Part shown: positions 22,281 to 27,922 of the stretch, piece by piece
Position numbering within the stretch: position 1 is the first letter of the stretch
Layout of the letters: each line of letters opens with the position of its first letter
From: a virus
Strand: one strand, 5' to 3'
DNA length: 27,922 bases
IMG/VR virus record: IMGVR_UViG_3300034109_001404
Span: 1 to 27,922 of that record
Program-made: the position numbers and the translations under genes
Notes under the pieces: model-generated
Databases searched by the model: none
Told to the model about the DNA's origin: nothing
What the model saw: the letters and a program-made list of their open reading frames with translations, nothing else

Positions 22281-22322
22281 TAACTCGACTGCAATTTTAC
22301 TACATTTCTCTAAAAAAAACAA
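22281..22322 (-). promoter_or_regulatory. Promoter, TTGAGTTA class (methylase-helicase)
   Basis: TTGTTT-17-TAAAAT, 5 bases, TCGAGTTA, then 18 bases to the ATG. Confidence 0.65.
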
Positions 22323-22409
22323 CAATAACTTGTAATTAATTCTGTGAAATATTAACACAAAAATTAAATATTTATCTCCATAACTATATATATTTTCTGT
22401 TAATAATGG

Positions 22410-22432
22410 TAAGATTATATAAGTTGAGTTTA
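22410..22432 (+). promoter_or_regulatory. Promoter core, TTGAGTTA class (gene 22446)
   Basis: TAAGAT, 8 bases, TTGAGTTTA, then an A-rich leader. No -35 seen at 17 bp. Confidence 0.6.
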
Positions 22433-22445
22433 TAAGCAAAAAAAA

Positions 22446-24218
22446 ATGAAAGTATTAGCCAATGATTTGATGCACCTGTTAGCAGGAATCAATTTCGAGT
22501 TAGCGGATACAGTAAACATCACTGTGACACCATACAAGGTGATGTTTACCTGGACAGAGGAAGACACCAGTTTAGTATATTCACTGTCAAAGAAATCGGG
22601 AATCGCCCCGGCTTCCTTGGCAGCGAAAACCTATGAATTGGACACTTATCTGTTGCATGGTTTAGCAGATATTATCAAAAGTCAGTCTATTCAATTCAAT
22701 AAGGAAAGCGATTTCCTTGTTGAATTTGATTTTGTAGTTGGGAAGAAAAATAACGTTTCGCTGTCGGTGGTAGACAGTGAAAACAATGGAGTTAAGAACC
22801 TCCCATTGAAAGAGGTATTTGACACATTCAAACTACCTCGATCTATTGTTGATGCGGAATTTTATTCTGGTAAATGGGAGACGCGATCGCACCTGCGATT
22901 AGCGAAATACATTGCCGAAAACAGCATAAACCCAATATTCTTGGAGTTTATTGACGGCGATTATTGCGATCGCCTCAAAATATCCACATTTTCCGATGAG
23001 ATCTTTCTCGGAAGCGTCTGTGCAGACTGCTCTAACGGGAGTAAATTCCCATTGATACGGAGTCCTATCTCCTTGTCTGCGGAAGCAGTCGGAAAGATGT
23101 TGTCCTTCAAAGACTTTTCACGCCCTAAGTGGGCGGAATATATAGGGGGAAATATTTCCCTTATATTAGGGGACTGGGGTGACAGCATCACAACCCCCTA
23201 CGAGTTTTCAAATATCGACAACCCTCAAAGATACTCCCAACACCTGTTCAGCAACAAAGCTGATGGTTGGGTAAAGGTCGATAAAAATACTCTGCAAAAG
23301 CAATTGGAGGCTATTTGTAGCCCCGTTACTTTTACAGAGACATCGGTACAGCTACCGATTAAGTCGATTTCTCAATCAGGGGGAGAAATCGAAATTATGA
23401 CTGAGGCACTTGACCAGTTGAATCAGCTAACAAAAATAGGGTTGCTAGAGTTGCAAGCAACAGCATTGCTTGATTCCTGGGAAATCCCTGACCCCAAGAT
23501 GATTTACAACAACATCATCCAACTGGAATTGGGTGATGGTTATTTAACTATCACCGGAAACGATGACCGGAAGCAAAAGATAAAGCTGAAGGGATCAAAC
23601 CCGAATGCCTTCGGGAATTGGCAAGGTGATGGCAAAAAACTGATTAAAATACTTTCTCTAATTGAGGAGTACGACGGCAGGTTGGAAATCATTATGGAGC
23701 ATCCAAGGCTCCAAATCCAAACAACTTCGGGAGCAAGTATTCTGCTCTTGGGTTGTGATCTCGTAGGTATCAACGATATTATCGACAACGACGAAACCAC
23801 CCTTGATTGGTGGCACAAGCCAATCCAACTTCTCCCCGAAGTTAAAGGAAGTGAATTAGAACTAGATGATATATTTTTTCACCAAGTATCTCAGATCAAA
23901 CAATTCAAAAAAATCGCTCAAAAAATGAGTGATTGGGTGACAGATATTGAATACAACGACCATACAGAGGATATTGCAAGTTTACTTGAAAGAATGAATA
24001 CATTAGCTGCATTCATTCCAGAAGAATCTTATATCCCTAAATACGACGAGTGCTTCCAAGAAGATGAAGAACTCTATTGGTATGGTAGTGCCGTAGCAGG
24101 TAATCTTAGCGACTTCCTAGAGGAAATGGAATCATTGAAAGATGAACTCTCAATGGGATTAGGCAAAGTTTACCAGTATTGTTGCAAATTACCTAGTTTG
24201 ATGCAATATCTGTTTTAG
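22446..24218 (+). CDS. Unknown 590-residue protein divergent from the methylase-helicase
   Basis: Starts MKVLANDLMHLLAGINFELA. Most of the protein alternates short hydrophobic strands and turns (NITVTPYKVMFTW, LVEFDFVVG, LQIQTTSGASILLLG), while residues about 475-590 are acidic and helical. The middle region (about 320-450), with a helix followed by strands and an ending like HPRLQIQ, faintly recalls sliding-clamp folds, but I see no diagnostic motif and do not assign it. The short A-rich leader follows TTGAGTTTA just after the -10 box. It is the best expressed-looking unit of its region only by position: it faces away from the methylase-helicase gene across 183 bp, so the two may be co-regulated. 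Confidence 0.75.
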   Translation: MKVLANDLMHLLAGINFELADTVNITVTPYKVMFTWTEEDTSLVYSLSKKSGIAPASLAAKTYELDTYLLHGLADIIKSQSIQFNKESDFLVEFDFVVGKKNNVSLSVVDSENNGVKNLPLKEVFDTFKLPRSIVDAEFYSGKWETRSHLRLAKYIAENSINPIFLEFIDGDYCDRLKISTFSDEIFLGSVCADCSNGSKFPLIRSPISLSAEAVGKMLSFKDFSRPKWAEYIGGNISLILGDWGDSITTPYEFSNIDNPQRYSQHLFSNKADGWVKVDKNTLQKQLEAICSPVTFTETSVQLPIKSISQSGGEIEIMTEALDQLNQLTKIGLLELQATALLDSWEIPDPKMIYNNIIQLELGDGYLTITGNDDRKQKIKLKGSNPNAFGNWQGDGKKLIKILSLIEEYDGRLEIIMEHPRLQIQTTSGASILLLGCDLVGINDIIDNDETTLDWWHKPIQLLPEVKGSELELDDIFFHQVSQIKQFKKIAQKMSDWVTDIEYNDHTEDIASLLERMNTLAAFIPEESYIPKYDECFQEDEELYWYGSAVAGNLSDFLEEMESLKDELSMGLGKVYQYCCKLPSLMQYLF

Positions 24219-24220
24219 TT

Positions 24221-24262
24221 AAAAAGCGATCGCACATATTTATGGAGTGCGATCGCTTTTTT
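24221..24262 (+). terminator. HIP1-based terminator of the 590-aa gene
   Basis: Perfect 15-bp stem (24221-24235 with 24247-24261), six Ts. The next promoter's -35 begins 2 bases later. Confidence 0.85.
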
Positions 24263-24263
24263 A

Positions 24264-24308
24264 TTGACTTATGGGGTGCATTGGGGTACAATTTTAATTG
24301 TTGATTTA
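24264..24308 (+). promoter_or_regulatory. Promoter with both elements (gene 24321)
   Basis: TTGACT-17-TACAAT. The spacer has GGGG-TGCATT-GGGG and a TTGATTTA follows 8 bases after the -10; it combines the two classes. Confidence 0.8.
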
Positions 24309-24320
24309 CCAGGAATATTT

Positions 24321-24629
24321 ATGTCCAATATCAAAGAAAAATTAACTCAAGAACAGATTGAATTGTTCGAGAAAGAAGACATTGATTGTGATGACTTGGT
24401 TTTCATACCAGGTAACAAAGTCCATGCTTTTACTTCCTTACCATCTGCTTGGGCGAATGAATACGGGGAACTGGTATTCCTAAACGTATCTCATAAAGAT
24501 CAAGCCAAGTTTATTTATTACATCGGAGCCGAACATGAAGCGAGTTTAAAAACTCGCTACTTAAAAATATCTATCTGGGAAAACATAAACGAAGATAGAC
24601 TTGAAAGATTCATTAATTCGGCTGAATAA
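24321..24629 (+). CDS. Orphan family B, member 1 (102 aa)
   Basis: I start at the ATG at 24321 (AGGA 8 bases upstream). A longer frame from 24264 would run through the promoter TTGACT-17-TACAAT and is rejected. The product aligns along its length with the protein at 26277: EQIELFEKEDIDCDDLVFIP against KQIELLEEHHIDASDLVFIP, then WANEYGELVF against WVSEYGDIVF, IGAEHEA against LGAEDEA, and WENINEDRLE against WDNVDEDRLY. Soluble and acidic; no known family. Confidence 0.75.
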   Translation: MSNIKEKLTQEQIELFEKEDIDCDDLVFIPGNKVHAFTSLPSAWANEYGELVFLNVSHKDQAKFIYYIGAEHEASLKTRYLKISIWENINEDRLERFINSAE

Positions 24630-24631
24630 GA

Positions 24632-24673
24632 AAAAGCGATCGCACATCTTTATGAAGTGCGATCGCTTTTTTG
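24632..24673 (+). terminator. HIP1-based terminator of orphan family B member 1
   Basis: Perfect 15-bp stem (24632-24646 with 24658-24672), six Ts. The next promoter's -35 starts at 24675. Confidence 0.85.
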
Positions 24674-24674
24674 T

Positions 24675-24719
24675 TTACAAAAATAATTAATTAGTGTAAA
24701 ATTACTTAGTTGAGTTAAC
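24675..24719 (+). promoter_or_regulatory. Promoter, TTGAGTTA class (gene 24729)
   Basis: TTTACA-17-TAAAAT, 7 bases, TTGAGTTAA, GTG start 9 bases later. Confidence 0.8.
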
Positions 24720-24728
24720 GATAAAAAA

Positions 24729-25241
24729 GTGAAAGAATTAACTTGTTTGGGAAGATTTGAAAACCCCGTGACGAACGAGGTTTTTACACATAACGTAATT
24801 TCAATAGAGCAAAACTGGTTTTTGGAATGTGGTGATGACGACTATCCTTCTATACCAAATTTCATAAACTGGACTTTGAACTTAATGATGGAAGATTTGA
24901 CATCAATATTTTACTATAAACTCCATGATCGTCAGAAATCACAGAAAGTCACGAAAGAATACAAAGAGATAGTCCGTGAGAACAAGAAGTGTCCCCCTTT
25001 CTTTCGAGAAAACCAATTGTTTAAAGGAAAATATTATATGGTTTCCGTTAAATGGGGGAAAGATAATATTCCCTTTATCGAAGGAGTATATCAAGATCGT
25101 TTGTTCGATTTTGATATCAATGTCAATATCAAAAAACAAGAAAGACTAAATTTGAGAGACGTTCTTTATAGTGAACACTATTATGCTTTTGAACAATCTC
25201 TAATCAAGAAAACAGAGTCAGGATATCAATTTATTGATTAG
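24729..25241 (+). CDS. Unknown protein with GTG start (170 aa)
   Basis: The GTG at 24729 follows TTGAGTTAA by 9 bases, in the same leader arrangement as the neighbouring cassettes, and no ATG exists near it. The product (MKELTCLGRFENP onward) is rich in Lys, Glu and aromatics, with no recognised motif. Single-gene unit with promoter TTTACA-17-TAAAAT upstream and hairpin 25267-25287 downstream. Confidence 0.7.
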   Translation: MKELTCLGRFENPVTNEVFTHNVISIEQNWFLECGDDDYPSIPNFINWTLNLMMEDLTSIFYYKLHDRQKSQKVTKEYKEIVRENKKCPPFFRENQLFKGKYYMVSVKWGKDNIPFIEGVYQDRLFDFDINVNIKKQERLNLRDVLYSEHYYAFEQSLIKKTESGYQFID

Positions 25242-25266
25242 TCTTATGATTCTCTGATTAACCCAG

Positions 25267-25292
25267 AGCCGTGTAGTTTACACGGCTTTTTT
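25267..25292 (+). terminator. Terminator of the 170-aa gene
   Basis: Perfect 9-bp stem (25267-25275 with 25279-25287), 3-base loop, six Ts. Confidence 0.85.
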
Positions 25293-25299
25293 GTTTCTA

Positions 25300-25328
25300 T
25301 TGCAATCTGGGGTAAGATGGGGTATAGT
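25300..25328 (+). promoter_or_regulatory. Promoter, GGGG-spacer class (ASCH-like gene)
   Basis: TTGCAA-17-TATAGT with GGGG-TAAGAT-GGGG against the -10. No TTGAGTTA. Confidence 0.75.
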
Positions 25329-25355
25329 TCTTTTACAATATTAACCGCAACAAAT

Positions 25356-25916
25356 ATGAGATCAAAACCAATTACATTCACTTCCGGTAACTTAATAAAA
25401 GTGCTTAACGGAACCAAGCCACAGACTAGACGATTAAATGTAAAAGGGTATGTTGGTGTTGAGCAACTATGGATTCAGGAACCCTATCGGTTAATAAAGA
25501 TTGAGGGCGATCGCTTATTCAGATGCGAATACGGTAGCAACCTATTAGATTGTCGCAACATTCAAATAACAGAAAACGAGTTCAAGAAATGGGAACAACG
25601 GAAGCAACCTCTCCGAGCAAATTCCGCCCGATTCATGTATAAATCCTTGGCGCGACATTTTGCGCCAAGGATTGAGGTTCGTGTAGAGATATTAAATCAA
25701 ATCTCTGATGAGGATTGTATAGCAGAGGGTATTGAGCAAGTTGGAGATAAATTTGCAGACCACAGCAATGCTCTATGGGATACTCCAAGAGAAGCATTTA
25801 AAAGTTTGTGGATATCGATCAACGATCCTTTGACCTGGGAAAAAGATACTCCTGTTGCGGCGATTGACATCAAGGAATTGATCGTCGATCCAGAATGGCG
25901 ATCGCTAAATAAATGA
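25356..25916 (+). CDS. ASCH-like phage-type protein
   Basis: The product starts MRSKPITFTSGNLIKVLNGT. The opening PITFTSGNLIKVLNGTKPQT plus RR, then VEQLWIQEPYRL, FAPRIEVRVEILNQISDEDC and FKSLWISINDPLTW, match in order a widespread family of phage and prophage proteins with an ASCH-like fold (usual pattern: TQTRR, G-D-x-L-W-V-R-E, ISEEDAxxEGI, LWxxIN). ASCH domains are thought to bind RNA or modified nucleotides. The start at 25356 is preferred over 25317 because the latter lies upstream of the -10 box TATAGT. A perfect 12-bp inverted repeat lies inside the gene. It sits next to a small gene at 25957 and may share its transcript. Confidence 0.8.
   Translation: MRSKPITFTSGNLIKVLNGTKPQTRRLNVKGYVGVEQLWIQEPYRLIKIEGDRLFRCEYGSNLLDCRNIQITENEFKKWEQRKQPLRANSARFMYKSLARHFAPRIEVRVEILNQISDEDCIAEGIEQVGDKFADHSNALWDTPREAFKSLWISINDPLTWEKDTPVAAIDIKELIVDPEWRSLNK
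25642..25673 (+). repeat. Perfect 12-bp inverted repeat inside the ASCH-like gene
   Basis: 25642-25653 pairs with 25662-25673 across an 8-base loop (CCTTGGCGC core). Strong GC-rich stem in an AT-rich gene; no T run follows. Confidence 0.8.
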
Positions 25917-25956
25917 GCTATCGTAATGCCAAGTCAAAAATAATCTAGGATTTATC

Positions 25957-26172
25957 ATGGAAATGGCTTGGCTTGGCAGAGGAGATTCCACAAAAATTTT
26001 GCACCTAAAGATTGACGGCAGATGGCTACCCTATAATTCGCCCCTTTGTCGTCAATTTTCTGTGTCTGATTATGAGTTTCCTCCGAATGGTTCAAAAGGG
26101 TGGCGAACTTTTCAAGTGCTTCTAAAGAAGGGGTGGCATCTTCGCAATACCTCGGATGTATCCGATTTTTAG
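25957..26172 (+). CDS. Small unknown protein (71 aa)
   Basis: ATG at 25957 with AGGA 6 bases upstream; another ATG two codons on is possible. Product begins MEMAWLGRGDSTKILHLKID and has several Trp and Gly residues. No family recognised. It lies 40 bases after the ASCH-like gene with no terminator between them, and ends just before a HIP1 terminator, so it is probably the second gene of that unit. Confidence 0.55.
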   Translation: MEMAWLGRGDSTKILHLKIDGRWLPYNSPLCRQFSVSDYEFPPNGSKGWRTFQVLLKKGWHLRNTSDVSDF

Positions 26173-26177
26173 TGTTG

Positions 26178-26216
26178 AAAAGCGATCGCAAATTATTAGA
26201 AATGCGATCGCTTTTT
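26178..26216 (+). terminator. HIP1-based terminator after the ASCH-like unit
   Basis: Perfect 13-bp stem (26178-26190 with 26203-26215), five Ts. The next promoter's -35 starts at 26219. Confidence 0.8.
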
Positions 26217-26218
26217 GC

Positions 26219-26264
26219 TTGCAAATAATATTAATATATAGTACAATTCTAATTGTTGAGTTAT
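26219..26264 (+). promoter_or_regulatory. Promoter, TTGAGTTA class (gene 26277)
   Basis: TTGCAA-17-TACAAT, 8 bases, TTGAGTTAT, 12 bases to the ATG. Confidence 0.8.
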
Positions 26265-26276
26265 TAAAACAAAATC

Positions 26277-26564
26277 ATGCAAAAACACGCACGACTAGAG
26301 TTCACATGGAAACAAATCGAATTATTAGAAGAACATCATATTGATGCCAGTGATTTAGTCTTTATTCCAGACAAAAATGCCTGGGTTAGCGAGTATGGTG
26401 ACATCGTTTTCATAGATACTCCCATCAAAGAACAAAATACTTTTATTCAGTTTCTTGGGGCTGAGGATGAAGCAAAACTGCTGTGTGCATACCAGGGAAT
26501 GTCCGTCTGGGATAATGTAGACGAAGATCGATTGTATCAGTATACACATACCCCGAATAATTAA
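26277..26564 (+). CDS. Orphan family B, member 2 (95 aa)
   Basis: Paralog of the protein at 24321 (see shared blocks IELLEEHHIDASDLVFIP, SEYGDIVF, LGAEDEAKL, WDNVDEDRL). It lacks the short insert after VFIP present in member 1 (NKVHAFTSLPS region). No known function. Promoter TTGCAA-17-TACAAT, TTGAGTTAT 8 bases later, then a short A-rich leader without Shine-Dalgarno. Ends with its own hairpin. Confidence 0.75.
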   Translation: MQKHARLEFTWKQIELLEEHHIDASDLVFIPDKNAWVSEYGDIVFIDTPIKEQNTFIQFLGAEDEAKLLCAYQGMSVWDNVDEDRLYQYTHTPNN

Positions 26565-26576
26565 AATATAAACAGT

Positions 26577-26606
26577 AAAAGCACCCTAATTGTTGGGTGC
26601 TTTTTT
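26577..26606 (+). terminator. Terminator of orphan family B member 2
   Basis: 10-bp stem (26577-26586 with 26595-26604), 8-base loop, six Ts. The next promoter's -35 starts at 26608. Confidence 0.8.
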
Positions 26607-26607
26607 A

Positions 26608-26649
26608 TTGCTTATTTCTATTAAAAAGTGTAAAATAACGCATGAGTTA
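26608..26649 (+). promoter_or_regulatory. Promoter, TTGAGTTA class (PP-loop gene)
   Basis: TTGCTT-17-TAAAAT, 5 bases, ATGAGTTA, 15 bases to the ATG. Confidence 0.7.
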
Positions 26650-26664
26650 CCACGAATTTATATT

Positions 26665-27645
26665 ATGAATCCCAACGATTTTGATATAGTAATTGTCGCC
26701 TTTTCTGGTGGCAAAGATAGTTTGGCTTGCCTACTTCATTTACTGGATTTAGGGGTTAGCCGAACCAAGATCGAACTGTGGCATCACGACGTTGATGGCA
26801 AGGGCGAGACATTCTTTGACTGGCCATGCACTGAAGCATATTGCCGCGCGATCGCATCTCATTTCAAAATCCCTATCTACTTTTCTTGGAAAGAAGGGGG
26901 CTTCAAAAATGAATTATTGAGAGAAAACGAATATTCCCGCAAAACATTCTTTGAGACTCCTGAAGGATTGAAGACGGCAGGAGGCGATCGCGGTCAACAA
27001 CTAACCAGACGAAAATTTCCCCATGTAGGAGAGATTAAAAAAGGTCGTTGGTGCAGCGCAATCTTAAAGATTGGTGTAGCTCAAACAGCTTTATGTAACC
27101 AGAAGCGGTTCATTGGAAAGCGTACCCTATTTATCACAGGGGAACGGGCTGAAGAATCGGCATCTCGCGCCAAATATCAAGAATGGGAAGAACACAAATC
27201 CCATTCTGCTAAACGGGAAGTAACCCATTGGCGACCCATTCATAAGTGGAGTGAGTTAAAAGTCTGGCAGATAATTGAACGTTGGATGATCAACCCCCAC
27301 CCCGCCTATCGGTTGGGATTTGGCAGGGTTTCCTGTGCAACTTGCATATTCGGCAACCCTAACCAGTGGGCAACCGTCCGATATCTGTTCCCAGAGCAAT
27401 TCACTGAAATTGCAGAATTAGAAGCGGAGTTCGGACACACAATCCACTTCTCCTATGACAAGAAGAAAAACATCGTTCCTGATTCAGTTGTTGAAAGGAG
27501 CGATCGCGGTCAAATATACCAATCTTGCTTAGAACATCCCGAATGGGTTATCGAGGCAAAAGATAAAGATTGGGACTACCCCGTAACAACATATCCTTGG
27601 GAGCTTCCTGACGGAGCATTTGGAGACAACACGGGGCCGACTTAA
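26665..27645 (+). CDS. PP-loop ATPase, phosphoadenosine-phosphosulfate-reductase family
   Basis: A 326-residue protein starting MNPNDFDIVIVAFSGGKDSL; the PP-loop SGGKDS is at residues 14-19. Other family marks are HHDVDG, GRWCSAILK, ITGERAEES and SCATCIFGNP (a Cys-x-x-Cys near the C-terminal part), suggesting an added metal or Fe-S site. PP-loop enzymes activate a substrate with ATP for sulfur or amide transfer; phage and plasmid members often have unproved roles, and DndC of DNA phosphorothioation belongs to the same superfamily. No other dnd gene is seen, so this link is not claimed. I start at 26665 because the longer frame from 26590 overlaps the preceding terminator and the promoter TTGCTT-17-TAAAAT. 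Confidence 0.85.
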   Translation: MNPNDFDIVIVAFSGGKDSLACLLHLLDLGVSRTKIELWHHDVDGKGETFFDWPCTEAYCRAIASHFKIPIYFSWKEGGFKNELLRENEYSRKTFFETPEGLKTAGGDRGQQLTRRKFPHVGEIKKGRWCSAILKIGVAQTALCNQKRFIGKRTLFITGERAEESASRAKYQEWEEHKSHSAKREVTHWRPIHKWSELKVWQIIERWMINPHPAYRLGFGRVSCATCIFGNPNQWATVRYLFPEQFTEIAELEAEFGHTIHFSYDKKKNIVPDSVVERSDRGQIYQSCLEHPEWVIEAKDKDWDYPVTTYPWELPDGAFGDNTGPT

Positions 27646-27651
27646 TATTGG

Positions 27652-27680
27652 AAGCAGGGAGTTTAAACTTCCTGCTTTTT
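27652..27680. terminator. Terminator between PP-loop gene and TPR gene
   Basis: 7-bp outer stem (27652-27658 with 27671-27677) and a palindromic AGTTTAAACT inside; T run follows on the + strand. Confidence 0.75.
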
Positions 27681-27922
27681 TAGTTACTGTCTTTTCGAGC
27701 GATCGCATCCCCATTAACAGGATCAATATTGAGAATTTCTTGGTTAATAGCCAAAGCATTTTCTCTTAAACCAAGTTCAATGTAAATTGAAGCCAGGTAA
27801 TTTAAGCAATTAACATCCTCTGGGTGATCGCCAAGAATTTGATAAAATATACAAACAGCTTCATCGAATTTCTTTAAGGCAGTTAAATCAATTGCTTTAT
27901 TAGTTGAGGCAATGCGGTGATT
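27680..27922 (-). CDS. C-terminal part of a TPR-repeat protein (5' end outside window)
   Basis: The reverse strand is open from the window edge to TAA at 27680-27682, giving 80 residues. The sequence shows tetratricopeptide spacing: ALKKFDEAVCIFYQIL, then HPEDVNCLNYLASIYIELGL, RENALAINQEIL and a final NIDPVNGDA. The repeat pattern (A-x-x-x-Y/F, G at the turn, D-P before the next unit) is typical of TPR. Function unknown beyond protein-protein contact. The terminator at 27652-27677 lies between it and the convergent PP-loop gene. Confidence 0.8.
   Translation of the reverse strand, partial: NHRIASTNKAIDLTALKKFDEAVCIFYQILGDHPEDVNCLNYLASIYIELGLRENALAINQEILNIDPVNGDAIARKDSN

Noticed and set aside
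24264-24320. 5' extension of orphan family B member 1
   Set aside because: It overlaps the -35/-10 promoter; the ATG at 24321 has a ribosome site and matches its paralog's start.
25957-26224. 89-residue open frame on the - strand opposite the 71-aa gene
   Set aside because: It runs through the HIP1 terminator and lacks a promoter; the + strand frame has a ribosome site and fits the local direction.
26590-26664. 5' extension of the PP-loop gene from a TTG
   Set aside because: It would start within the preceding terminator and cross the gene's own promoter.
26665-27645. PP-loop gene as dndC of a DNA phosphorothioation system
   Set aside because: No dndB, dndD or dndE-like neighbours and only superfamily-level motifs; kept as family-level call.

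Overview
The window is cyanobacterial DNA: it is AT-rich and carries dozens of copies of the octamer GCGATCGC (HIP1), the hallmark of many cyanobacterial genomes. The gene content points to a large mobile element (phage, phage-plasmid or big accessory plasmid) rather than core chromosome. It has a tail-lysin-like protein, a giant methylase-helicase of the DarB type, an ASCH-like phage protein, a PP-loop (PAPS-reductase-like) protein and many small orphan genes. I see no rRNA, tRNA, CRISPR array, integrase or insertion sequence. The genus, and whether the element is free or integrated, cannot be settled from this window.

Region 1 (1-10137) is an array of five large paralogous proteins: four in a row on the + strand (the first cut by the window edge) and one convergent on the - strand. 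They share some or all of: an N-terminal head ending in a RDxxGKFAKKG motif, a helical segment, and a central hydrophobic Ala/Gly-rich region. Their C-termini differ: a shared coiled-coil tail with an NRYHLDIDSK motif, an ADP-ribosyltransferase-like domain, an alpha/beta-hydrolase-like domain with a GxCxG elbow, and a set of Trp-led helical repeats. The layout (constant front, variable enzymatic back) suggests effectors or virion-ejected proteins; this is inference.

Region 2 (10212-12834) holds five small - strand genes of unknown function, three of them paralogs. Region 3 (12981-15272) is one + strand gene joining a possible tail-hub-like segment, an RlpA-like lytic transglycosylase domain, a Pro/Thr linker and an M15 zinc peptidase: a cell-wall-opening protein. 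Region 4 (15320-16471) has three small - strand orphans.

Region 5 (16596-24218) has the 1888-residue methylase-helicase (-) and a divergent 590-residue unknown (+). Region 6 (24321-27645) is a + strand series of small orphans (two paralogous), an ASCH-like gene and the PP-loop gene. The window ends in the C-terminal part of a TPR protein (-) that was found by translating the edge directly.

The genes from 10.2 kb onward are mostly single-gene cassettes: terminator, then promoter, then one gene. Their promoters are sigma70-like with a 17-bp spacer in almost every case, and they fall into two classes. In one, the spacer holds GGGG-N6-GGGG directly against the -10. In the other, TTGAGTTA lies 5-8 bp after the -10 and is followed by a very short leader. 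Six terminators use a HIP1 palindrome in each arm of the stem. The longest gene-free stretch is 22263-22445 (183 bp, divergent promoters); no stretch over 300 bp lacks a gene.
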